From positions 1 to 64,000 of the forward strand of contig NZ_QLKQ01000041.1 in NCBI RefSeq assembly GCF_003349955.1: 64,000 nt of DNA. The letters run 5' to 3'. The DNA is from Azospirillum brasilense (GTDB lineage Bacteria; Pseudomonadota; Alphaproteobacteria; Azospirillales; Azospirillaceae). Position numbers and translations under genes: made by a program. A model generated the notes under the pieces. The model saw only the letters and a program-made list of their open reading frames with translations. It ran no database searches and had not been told where the DNA came from. Of the stretch, positions 1-6,840 are shown in pieces (position 1 is the first letter of the stretch; every line of letters begins with the position of its first letter).

Positions 1-671
1 GCCTCGAAGTGGCGCGAGGACTCGTAGGACGGGTAGTTGTTCTCCGCCGCGTCGATGATGCCGGTCTTCAGGCCGGTGTAGACCTCGCCCATCGGCATCG
101 GCGTCGGGTTGGCGCCCAGCGCCTCGATCATCGACACGAACAGGTCCGACTGCTGGACGCGGATCTTCATGCCCTTCAGGTCGGCCAGAGACGACACCGG
201 CTTCTTCGAATAGAGCGAGCGCGAGCCGCTGTCGTAGAAGGCCAGACCGATCAACCCCTGGCTTTCCATGGCGGCGAGGATCTCGTCGCCGATCGGCCCG
301 TCCAGAACGGCGTGCATGTGGTCGGTGTCGCGGAAGATGAAGGGCAGGGCGACGACCATCGACTCCGGCACCACGTTGTTCAGCGGCGCCACGTTGATGC
401 GCATCATGTCGAGCCCGCCGATCTTGATCTGCTCGATCGTGTCGCGCTCGTTGCCCAGCGCGCCGTTCGGGTAGACCTTGACGCCGAGTTTGCCGTTGCT
501 GCGTTCGCTCAGCAGCTTGCCCATGTATTTGACCGCTTCGACGGTCGGGTAGTCGCCGGGGTGGATGTCGGCCGACCGGAAGTCGCGGGCCGAGACCGGG
601 GCGGCGAGCAGCGCACCCGCGGCGCAGGCGGCCAGCAGCGCCATTCCGAGGCGGCGGAAAGTGTTCTTCAT
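1..671 (-). CDS. dctP: TRAP transporter substrate-binding protein DctP, 3' end cut by window edge
   Basis: This is the periplasmic solute-binding subunit of a tripartite ATP-independent (TRAP) transporter of the DctP family, which captures an organic acid and hands it to the DctQM permease. The visible ~223 residues start with a Sec signal peptide (KNTFRRLG, then an Ala/Leu-rich core ending near PVSA-RDFRSADI). They continue with typical DctP blocks: GNERDTIEQIKIGGLDM, the LPFIFRD region, SRSLYSKKPV, LKGMKIRVQ and MGEVYTGLKTGIIDAAENN. The C-terminus lies beyond base 1, so partner dctQ/dctM genes cannot be seen. The ATG at 671 directly precedes the signal peptide. A 340-base leader separates it from the AT-rich promoter/operator-like element at 1017-1046. 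The substrate cannot be told from sequence; C4-dicarboxylates and sugar acids are the usual ligands. Confidence 0.93.
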   Translation of the reverse strand, partial: MKNTFRRLGMALLAACAAGALLAAPVSARDFRSADIHPGDYPTVEAVKYMGKLLSERSNGKLGVKVYPNGALGNERDTIEQIKIGGLDMMRINVAPLNNVVPESMVVALPFIFRDTDHMHAVLDGPIGDEILAAMESQGLIGLAFYDSGSRSLYSKKPVSSLADLKGMKIRVQQSDLFVSMIEALGANPTPMPMGEVYTGLKTGIIDAAENNYPSYESSRHFE

Positions 672-1115
672 GGACCGTACTCCTGCCTTAGGAGAAGTGC
701 CTGTTGGAGCGGAGGCGGGGTGTCGGCCCGCCGAAAATGGACAAACGAATAGTTCCAGCGTTCGGAAGATGCCCCCGGCTGTTCGGCTGTGCGCTTCGAA
801 TAACAGCGCTGCGAAGGGGAGGGCAAAAAAGAACCCCGAAGGGGATGAGGGCGCAAAATCCCGGCGCCATCGGCGCGTGCCGACGGGGGTGAAGCTGGGC
901 GGTTCTTGTCCTTTGTTCCGAGGCGACCGCGGTGTTCTTCCGCGCGGCTGCCCTGGTGTTGTCCGGTGAGCGGGCGGCGTCGGTTGTTCACGACCGTGCC
1001 ACATCCCGCTGCGCTAGTTATATTAATATATCAGCTTTCAAGGCAAGCGCAAAACGGAGGCCGGAAAGCGTGACGCCAAAATGTCGCAAGCCTAGTGGGG
1101 ATTAAAGGTTGGGGA
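672..1115. other. intergenic region, dctP leader and promoter area
   Basis: No convincing gene is seen in these 444 bases; open frames across them have no recognisable domains. The part next to dctP (about 680-1010) would be a long untranslated leader if transcription starts at the AT-rich element at 1017-1046. The 3' end of gntR lies at 1116. Confidence 0.5.
1017..1046 (-). promoter_or_regulatory. AT-rich operator/promoter element upstream of dctP (copy 1 of 3)
   Basis: Read on the minus strand, this is CTTGCCTTGAAAG, then CTGATATATTAATATAA. It contains a TTGCCT -35-like box and the palindrome TATATTAATATA (1019-1030). The same block recurs before pyk (6521-6549) and at the 3' end of hexR (19825-19853). 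The core also resembles the CTAATATATTAG palindrome just upstream of gntR. The nearby GntR protein is the obvious candidate ligand, but this is inference. Confidence 0.6.
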
Positions 1116-1874
1116 TCAAAGCCGGGGCGGGGTTTGACGCCCCGCGGCGGTGGGCGCGTCGGTGAAGTAAAGCGGTGCGGCGGCCCGCAAATCGTCGATG
1201 GCCAAGCGCAATCCGTCGAGATGGGCGCCGAGCGCTTCGACGCTGGCCTCGCGGTCGTGGGCGGCGATGGCCTCCACGATGGCGTCGTGCTCGGCGATGA
1301 CCTTGGCCATCTGGCCGGGGACGGGCAGGGTCAGGCGCCGGCAGCGGTCGACCTGCACCTTCACCTGCTCCACCAACGCCCAGAAGCCGGGGAATCCGGC
1401 GATCTCGGCGAGCAGGGCGTGGAAGCTCTCGTCGGCCTCGTGGAAGCCGTCGCGGTCGCCGGCGGCGCAGAGGTCGCGTTGCGCCTCCAGCGCCGCGCGC
1501 AGCCGGGCGATGTCGCCGGGGGTGGCGCGGATGGCGGCCATCCGCACGGCGGCCTCCTCCAGCGCCTTGCGGATCACCCCGGCCTCCGGCAGGGCGGCGA
1601 CCGGGATCAGCGAGACGTAGGTGCCCGACTGCGGGAAGACGTCGATCAGCCCCTCGTCGGCCAGCCGCAGCACCGCCTCGTGCACGGGGGTGCGGCTGAC
1701 GCCGTAGGCCTGGGCGATGCGCGCCTCGGCGATGGGCTCGCCCGGTCGTCGGCGCATCCCCAGGATATCGTTCCGCAGGTCGCGGTAGATGGGAGAGGCG
1801 GAGCGTGGCGCGGGCCGGACCGTGGCGAGCCGGCGCTGCCGCGGAGGGGCGGCGGTGAGGGAATCCGATGGCAT
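1116..1874 (-). CDS. GntR family (FadR/FCD subfamily) transcriptional regulator
   Basis: A one-component regulator of about 252 residues. The N-terminal winged helix spans roughly residues 28-90 (SPIYRDLRNDILGMRRRPGE, then EARIAQAYGVSRTPVHEAVL, RLADEGLIDVFPQSGTYV). The all-helical FCD effector domain follows (about 100-225), with the conserved FHEADESFHALLAE and AEHDAIVEAI stretches carrying metal/acid-ligand Asp and His residues. ATG at 1874 is preferred over TTG at 1889 because an AGG motif lies six bases before it. It sits between the TRAP binding protein and an EamA permease, all on the minus strand, and a CTAATATATTAG palindrome lies 66 bases upstream, suggesting autoregulation. FCD regulators usually sense carboxylates, which fits control of dctP; the true ligand is unknown. 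Confidence 0.9.
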   Translation of the reverse strand: MPSDSLTAAPPRQRRLATVRPAPRSASPIYRDLRNDILGMRRRPGEPIAEARIAQAYGVSRTPVHEAVLRLADEGLIDVFPQSGTYVSLIPVAALPEAGVIRKALEEAAVRMAAIRATPGDIARLRAALEAQRDLCAAGDRDGFHEADESFHALLAEIAGFPGFWALVEQVKVQVDRCRRLTLPVPGQMAKVIAEHDAIVEAIAAHDREASVEALGAHLDGLRLAIDDLRAAAPLYFTDAPTAAGRQTPPRL

Positions 1875-1939
1875 GAGCCACCTCGTCAAACAGACGGGTC
1901 GCGCGGGCGTTGGCCGGCGCCCCGGTGAACGTGTGAAAG

Positions 1940-1951
1940 CTAATATATTAG
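1940..1951. promoter_or_regulatory. palindromic operator candidate upstream of gntR
   Basis: CTAATATATTAG is a perfect 12-base palindrome in otherwise GC-rich DNA. With its flank GTGAAAG it aligns with the dctP upstream element (TTGAAAG, CTGATATATTAAT). It overlaps the stop codon of the upstream EamA gene (1948-1950). Binding by the adjacent GntR protein is inferred. Confidence 0.5.
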
Positions 1952-2895
1952 TGTTTGCGGCCGGTGCTGAGTGGCAAAGTGTGGGACACCTCGGGCGAAG
2001 TGTCGCACGTCTCCGTTGCGGCCCGGCGGCGTGTCTCGCGGATCAGGATCAGCAGGCCGCTGGCGATGACGATGGCGGCCCCGGCCAGCACATGGGTTCC
2101 CGGCCAGTCGCCCCAGAACAGCCAGCCGAACAGGCAGGCCCAGAGGATTCCGGCGTAGTTGAACGGGCTGATGACCGCCGCCGGGGCCAGGGCGTAGGCG
2201 CGGGTGGCGAAATACTGCGCGCCGCCGCCGACCAGCCCCATCGCCGCCATCAGTACGAAGCCCTCCGCCGTCGGCATCGTCCAGACGAAGGGCAGGGCGA
2301 CGGCGCTGAGCAGCGTGGAGAAGGCGGTGAAGTAGAAGACGGTGGTGATCGGCGCCTCCGTCCGCCCCAGCTGGCGCATCGCCATCATGGCGAAGGCGTA
2401 GGCGACGGCGGCGCTCAGCCCGACCAGAGCGCCGGTGTTCAGCATGCCGCTTCCCGGCTGCACGATGACCAGCACCCCGGCGAAGCCCACCGCCACCGCC
2501 CCCCAGCGGTAGGGGCCGACCCGCTCCCCCAGCACCGGCACGGACAGCGCGGTCAGGAACAGCGGGGCGGAGAAGGACAGCGCCACCGCGTCGGCCATTG
2601 GCATCAGGTGGTAGGAGAGGAACAGCAGGACCATCGAGGTCAGCCCGATCGCCGCCCGCCAGAAATGGCCGCCCAGATGCTCCGTCCGCAGGCTGCGCCA
2701 GCCGCCGGCACGGACCAGCATGGCGGTGGCGGGCAGCAGGGCGAAGGCGTTGCGGAAGAAGGTCACCTCGGCCAGCGGGTAGTCCGCCGCGAGATGCTTC
2801 GCCAGCGCGTTCAGCACCGCGTAGAGGAACACCGCCAGCAGCATGGAGACGATGCCGCTGCGCGCCTGGAGATGGCTGGGGATGGGCTGGGCCAT
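1948..2895 (-). CDS. DMT superfamily (EamA) inner-membrane transporter
   Basis: A 315-residue polytopic membrane protein of the drug/metabolite transporter superfamily, made of two tandem EamA domains with about ten transmembrane helices in total. Landmarks are the first helix (GIVSMLLAVFLYAVLNALAK), the ADYPLAEVTFFRNAFALLPA segment typical of the first repeat, and the second-repeat signature PFNYAGILWACLFGWLFWGD with a following helix HVLAGAAIVIASGLLIL. The C-terminal tail is polar. The substrate is not predictable; family members export amino acids, nucleotides or other small metabolites. The gene follows focA after a 133-base gap that holds a palindromic repeat, and precedes gntR by 73 bases, so co-regulation is possible but not shown. 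Confidence 0.87.
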   Translation of the reverse strand: MAQPIPSHLQARSGIVSMLLAVFLYAVLNALAKHLAADYPLAEVTFFRNAFALLPATAMLVRAGGWRSLRTEHLGGHFWRAAIGLTSMVLLFLSYHLMPMADAVALSFSAPLFLTALSVPVLGERVGPYRWGAVAVGFAGVLVIVQPGSGMLNTGALVGLSAAVAYAFAMMAMRQLGRTEAPITTVFYFTAFSTLLSAVALPFVWTMPTAEGFVLMAAMGLVGGGAQYFATRAYALAPAAVISPFNYAGILWACLFGWLFWGDWPGTHVLAGAAIVIASGLLILIRETRRRAATETCDTSPEVSHTLPLSTGRKH

Positions 2896-2927
2896 GGGTG
2901 CCCCGGGGTGGTTCGTTGGTGAGACCG

Positions 2928-3017
2928 TGCCCCCACCCCGGCCCTCCCCCGCTGGCGCAGGGGAGGGAGATTCAGTCCCCTCCCCTGCGAAGCGGGGGAG
3001 GGTTAGGGTGGGGGCAA
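2928..3017. repeat. GC-rich palindromic intergenic repeat, family A
   Basis: The element starts TGCCCCCACCCCGGCCCTCC and ends GGGAGGGTTAGGGTGGGGGC, so its ends are near-perfect inverted repeats. It has an internal inverted pair built on CTCCCCCGCT and AGCGGGGGAG. Closely related copies are at 13241-13348, 23368-23477 and 28133-28239. It would fold into a strong hairpin in either transcript. Confidence 0.85.
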
Positions 3018-3028
3018 ACGCTCGCCGC

Positions 3029-3922
3029 TCAGTGCGCCGTGCGGCGGCTCGGACGGCGGTAGATGAACCAGTAGACGGCGCCGACCAGCACCGCTCCGCC
3101 GAACCAGTTGCCCAGCGTCACCGCGGCGAGGTTCAGCAGGAACTGCCCGACCGGGATGACCGGCGCGGCGCGGCCCAGATCGGCCCAGAAGGAGGCCGGG
3201 GCGCCCCATTCGATCAGCAGGCCCAGCGGCACGAAGTACATGTTGGCGACGCAGTGTTCGAAGCCGGCGGCGACGAAGGCGCTGACCGGGAAGACGATCG
3301 CCATGATCTTGTCGGTCACGCTGCGCGCGCCGAGCGCCAGCCACACCGCCAGGCAGACCAGCACGTTGCACAGGATGCCCAGGAAGAAGGCCTGTCCGGC
3401 GGGCAGCCCGGCCTTGGCCGTGGCGAAGTAGAGCGCGGAGGCGCCCACCGCCCCGTGGCCGAAGGCGTATTGCCCGGACAGGAAGACCAGCAGCGCCGTG
3501 CCGGCGGCGCCGACGAAGTTGCCGAGCCACACCATGGTCCAAACCTGGAGCATCCGCCCGGTCTTCACCCGCCCGCTGGCCCAGGCCATGACCATCAGCG
3601 CGTCGCCGGTGAAGAGCTGGGCGCCGCCGACGATGACCAGGATCAGCCCCAGCGAGAAGACCAGACCGCCGAGCAGCCGGGTCACCCCGTAGGGCAGCAT
3701 GCCCTCCGCCCCCGACATGGCGACGGTGGCGAACAGCCCGCCCAGCGCGATGAAGGCGCCGGCCAGGACGGCCAGGGCGAACAGCGTCGCGCCGTCGTAA
3801 TTGGCCTTCTTGACGCCCAGATTCTCCGCCGCCAGCGCGATGGCGTCGGGCATCAGCGCGTCGAGGGAGGAGGCGGGCGGGGAGGCGTGGGGGGTGGCCT
3901 CCGGAAGGGAATGCGTGTCCAT
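3029..3922 (-). CDS. focA: formate/nitrite transporter FocA
   Basis: A 297-residue FNT-family pentameric channel expected to pass formate across the inner membrane. Six hydrophobic helices are visible after a hydrophilic N-terminus (helix starts near ATLFALAVLAGAFIALGGLF, and LARGSVR-type regions follow). Family hallmarks include LVIVGGAQLFTGDALMV, WLGNFVGAAGTALLV and GFEHCVANMYF, which holds the conserved gating histidine, and TLGNWFGGAVLVGAVYW near the end. The gene lies 38 bases after pflA and in the same direction as pyk, so pyruvate cleavage to formate and formate export look co-expressed. pflB itself is 17 kb away. Nitrite is a less likely substrate because of this neighbourhood. Confidence 0.93.
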   Translation of the reverse strand: MDTHSLPEATPHASPPASSLDALMPDAIALAAENLGVKKANYDGATLFALAVLAGAFIALGGLFATVAMSGAEGMLPYGVTRLLGGLVFSLGLILVIVGGAQLFTGDALMVMAWASGRVKTGRMLQVWTMVWLGNFVGAAGTALLVFLSGQYAFGHGAVGASALYFATAKAGLPAGQAFFLGILCNVLVCLAVWLALGARSVTDKIMAIVFPVSAFVAAGFEHCVANMYFVPLGLLIEWGAPASFWADLGRAAPVIPVGQFLLNLAAVTLGNWFGGAVLVGAVYWFIYRRPSRRTAH

Positions 3923-3960
3923 GTCGATGCTCCTCGTCTCACGCGGCGTTCAGGGGGCCT

Positions 3961-4740
3961 TCAGGGGGCCTTGAGGCCATGGGCCCGGAAGATGCCGCGC
4001 ACCCGCTCGGTCAGCTCCGGCGGGGGGGCGTCGGTGTTGGCCAGCGCGTAGGGCAGGCCGAGCTGCTTCCACTTGAACTCGCCCATCTTGTGGAAGGGCA
4101 GGACGTCCACCCGCTCCACCACCTCCAGGCCGGCGGCGAATTCCGCCAGACCCTCGATCTCGTCGAGATGGTCGGTCAGGCCAGGGACCAGCACGTAGCG
4201 CAGCCAGATCGGCTTGCGCAGCGCGGACAGCCGCTCGGCGAATTCCAGGGTCGGGCGCAGCGGCACGCCGGTCACCGCGCGGTAGGTGGCCTCCTTGAAC
4301 GCCTTGATGTCCAGAAGCACCAGATCGACGTCGGCCAGCAAATGGTCGTCGGCGTGGCTGCCGAGGAAGCCCGAGGTGTCCAGCGCGGTGTGCAGGCCGA
4401 GCTGCTTGGCGCCGCGGTAGATGGCCGCGCAAAATTCCGGCTGGACCAGCGGCTCGCCGCCGCTGATGGTCAGGCCGCCATGGGCGCGGTGCAGGAAATC
4501 GGCGTAGGTGGCGATGTCGGCCAGCACGTCGGAGGACTGGGCCGGCGACCCGTCGTGCATGTGGCGGGTGTCGGGGTTGTGGCAGTACTGGCAGCGCAGC
4601 GGGCATCCGGCCAGGAACAGGACGTAGCGCAAACCCGGCCCATCGACCGTGCCGCCCGTCTCCACCGAATGGACCCAGCCGCGGACCGACGCGCCCGTCC
4701 CGGCGGCGTGCGCGGGTTGGGGGGTAATCGGGCTGAGCAT
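3961..4740 (-). CDS. pflA: pyruvate formate-lyase activating enzyme
   Basis: A 259-residue radical SAM protein that installs the glycyl radical on pyruvate formate-lyase. The [4Fe-4S] motif GCPLRCQYCHNP (CxxxCxxC, about residues 45-56) is intact. SAM-binding features follow: LTISGGEPLVQPEFC (GGE motif) and HTALDTSGFLG. DVDLVLLDIKAF, the VLVPGLTD segment and LPFHKMGEFKWKQLG near the C-terminus are typical of PflA. Its length is close to the ~246-residue E. coli enzyme. It is placed 66 bases after pyk and 38 bases before focA, forming a probable pyk-pflA-focA operon. Its substrate enzyme, pflB at 21062-23344, is encoded in a separate transcription unit. Confidence 0.95.
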   Translation of the reverse strand: MLSPITPQPAHAAGTGASVRGWVHSVETGGTVDGPGLRYVLFLAGCPLRCQYCHNPDTRHMHDGSPAQSSDVLADIATYADFLHRAHGGLTISGGEPLVQPEFCAAIYRGAKQLGLHTALDTSGFLGSHADDHLLADVDLVLLDIKAFKEATYRAVTGVPLRPTLEFAERLSALRKPIWLRYVLVPGLTDHLDEIEGLAEFAAGLEVVERVDVLPFHKMGEFKWKQLGLPYALANTDAPPPELTERVRGIFRAHGLKAP

Positions 4741-4806
4741 GAGGCACCTCGTGAATGGGCGCCGGCGTCCGCTTCATGCGGCACCGGCGCTGTGTGCCAT
4801 CCTAGG

Positions 4807-6330
4807 TCACGCCCCGGCGTCGGCCATGACCGGGGTCAATTGATCTGACCGTGACTCTTGCGCGTACTGCGTGTGCGCGCCGGCCGGAAGGACCGGGCGC
4901 TCCACCCAGGCGATGCGCAGGATGTTGGTCGAACCCGGCATGCCGAAGGGCACGCCCGCGGTGATGACCAGCCGCTGCCCGTCCTCCGCCAGACCGTGGG
5001 CGTAGGCGATGCGGGTCGCCTTGTGCACCATGTCGGAGAAGTTCTGGATGTCCTCGGTCAGCACGCTGTGCACGCCGTAGGCCAGCACCAGACGGCGCGA
5101 GGCGGCGACGGTCGCGGTCAGGCAGAGGATCGGCACCTCCGGCCGCTCGCGGGCGGCGCGCAGGGTGGTGGAGCCGCTGGTGGTGTAGGTGACGATGGCC
5201 GCCGCGTGGATGGTGTGGGCGACCTGCCGCGCCGCCGCGGTGATGGCGTCGGCGGCCGTCTCCTGCGGGTCGGCGTGCTGGGCGTCCATCATCGTGCGGT
5301 AGAGGTCGTCGTGCTCGACCCGGCGGGCGATGCGGTCCATCATCGAGACGGCCTCGACCGGGTAGGCGCCCGACGCGGTCTCCGCCGACAGCATCACCGC
5401 GTCGGCGCCGTCGAAGACGGCGGTGGCGACGTCCGACGCCTCGGCGCGGGTCGGGGCCGGGGCGCCGATCATCGATTCGAGCATCTGGGTGGCGACGATC
5501 ACCGGCTTGCCGGCCTTGCGCGCCTCGCGGATGATCCGCTTCTGGATGCTCGGCACGTCCTCTGGCGGCATCTCCACGCCGAGGTCGCCGCGGGCGACCA
5601 TGACGCCGTCCGACAGCTCGACGATGCGCTCCAGATGCTGGATGGCCAGCGGCTTCTCCAGCTTGGACATCAGGGCGGCGCGCCCGGCGATCAGCTTGCG
5701 CGCCTCCGCCACGTCCTCCGGCCGCTGCACGAAGGACAGCGCCACCCAGTCCACCTCCTGGTCGAGCGCGAAGACGAGGTCGGCGCGGTCCTTGGCGGTC
5801 AGGGGCGACAGCGGCAGCAACACGTCGGGGACGTTCACGCCCTTGCGGTCGGACAGCCTCGTTCCGGCCACGACGACGGTGTCGGCGTGGTCCGGGCTGC
5901 ACGCGACGATGCGCAGCCGCACCTTGCCGTCGTCGAGCAGCAGGTCGGTCTCGGGGCGCAGGGCGGCGAAGATCTCCGGATGGGGCATGCCGACGCGGGT
6001 CGCGTCGCCCGGCTCGGTCGAGAGGTCGAGGCGGAAGGGCTGGCCCACCGTCAGCTCCACCGAACCGTCGGCGAAGCGGCCGAGCCGCAGCTTCGGCCCC
6101 TGGAGGTCGGCCATGATGGCGATGGGCCGCTCCAACTCGCGCTCCAGGGCGCGGATGGCGCGCACGCGGGCGCCGTGGTCGTCGTGGGAGCCGTGGCTGA
6201 AGTTCAGGCGGAAGACGTCGACGCCCGCCTCGAACAGCGCGCGGATCATCTCGGGCGAGGAGGAGGACGGACCCAGCGTGGCGACGATCTTCGTCTGCCG
6301 GAAGCGGCGGATCGGGGAGGTGGCGGTCAT
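4807..6330 (-). CDS. pyk: pyruvate kinase
   Basis: A 507-residue type II pyruvate kinase converting phosphoenolpyruvate and ADP to pyruvate and ATP in the cytosol. The N-terminal barrel carries KIVATLGPSS and FRLNFSHGSHDDH. The B-domain region starts after DLQGPKLRLG. The catalytic signature is in KLEKPLAIQHLERI, then DGVMVARGDLGVEMP and VIVATQMLESMI, and MLSAETASGAYPVEAV follows. A C-terminal allosteric domain ends near TNILRIAWVE. It is first in a minus-strand run with pflA and focA, so glycolytic pyruvate formation is coupled to formate fermentation. Its leader of about 190 bases includes a strong hairpin, and the probable promoter at 6521-6549 shares a ~28-base element with the one before dctP. 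Confidence 0.96.
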   Translation of the reverse strand: MTATSPIRRFRQTKIVATLGPSSSSPEMIRALFEAGVDVFRLNFSHGSHDDHGARVRAIRALERELERPIAIMADLQGPKLRLGRFADGSVELTVGQPFRLDLSTEPGDATRVGMPHPEIFAALRPETDLLLDDGKVRLRIVACSPDHADTVVVAGTRLSDRKGVNVPDVLLPLSPLTAKDRADLVFALDQEVDWVALSFVQRPEDVAEARKLIAGRAALMSKLEKPLAIQHLERIVELSDGVMVARGDLGVEMPPEDVPSIQKRIIREARKAGKPVIVATQMLESMIGAPAPTRAEASDVATAVFDGADAVMLSAETASGAYPVEAVSMMDRIARRVEHDDLYRTMMDAQHADPQETAADAITAAARQVAHTIHAAAIVTYTTSGSTTLRAARERPEVPILCLTATVAASRRLVLAYGVHSVLTEDIQNFSDMVHKATRIAYAHGLAEDGQRLVITAGVPFGMPGSTNILRIAWVERPVLPAGAHTQYAQESRSDQLTPVMADAGA

Positions 6331-6840
6331 ATCGAAACGGGCTCCGCAAAAGAGGGCGGGGACGGTGGGCGCGGTGCGCGGGCGTTCATCGGTAAGACCG
6401 CCGCGCCAGGGCCGGCGTGACGGTGCGGCGCGCGGCGGTCGGTGCGGTTCTCGGGGATGCGCTCGCGGCGCGGGCGGGCTTGGGCCGGCCGGGCTGCGCG
6501 TCTGTCCTTCGCAAAATAAAATACTAGTATATCAGATTGAAAGGCAAGCCTGTTTCGCAGGGCAAAGCGGTTTTTCGGCTAAAATGCCGCAGGCTCCCCC
6601 GCCCAAAGGATTGGCCGGCGTGTAGGGCTTTTTGCCGAGAGGGGCCGAGAGGGATGGTATTGGGCCCCCTTCGATTTTGGATTATTTTACCGACACGACG
6701 TGCTTTAAGACCGCTTCGGTGTGTTGGCATGGAATAAGCCAAGGGATCGGCAAATCATTGGCCCATCCGGATGCATGGGACAAATTTGAGAAACGCCGGA
6801 ACAATGACGATGGTGGCCGAATGACGCGGGCGGTGCGGCT
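6331..6840. other. intergenic region between divergent pyk and bacteriophytochrome genes
   Basis: No gene is seen in these 510 bases. The pyk side holds an 11-base perfect stem (GACCGCCGCGC at 6396-6406 with GCGCGGCGGTC at 6430-6440) inside the presumed pyk leader and the AT-rich element at 6521-6549. The bacteriophytochrome side (6550-6840) is lower in GC than its surroundings; I could not identify a promoter there with confidence. Confidence 0.5.
6521..6549 (-). promoter_or_regulatory. AT-rich operator/promoter element upstream of pyk (copy 2 of 3)
   Basis: On the minus strand it reads CTTGCCTTTCAAT, then CTGATATACTAGTATTTT. TTGCCT serves as a possible -35 box, and the palindrome ATACTAGTAT (6521-6530) overlaps the -10 region. 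CTGATATACTAGTATTT is identical in the copy at the 3' end of hexR. Control by the GntR protein at 1116-1874 or by a related regulator is inferred. Confidence 0.6.
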
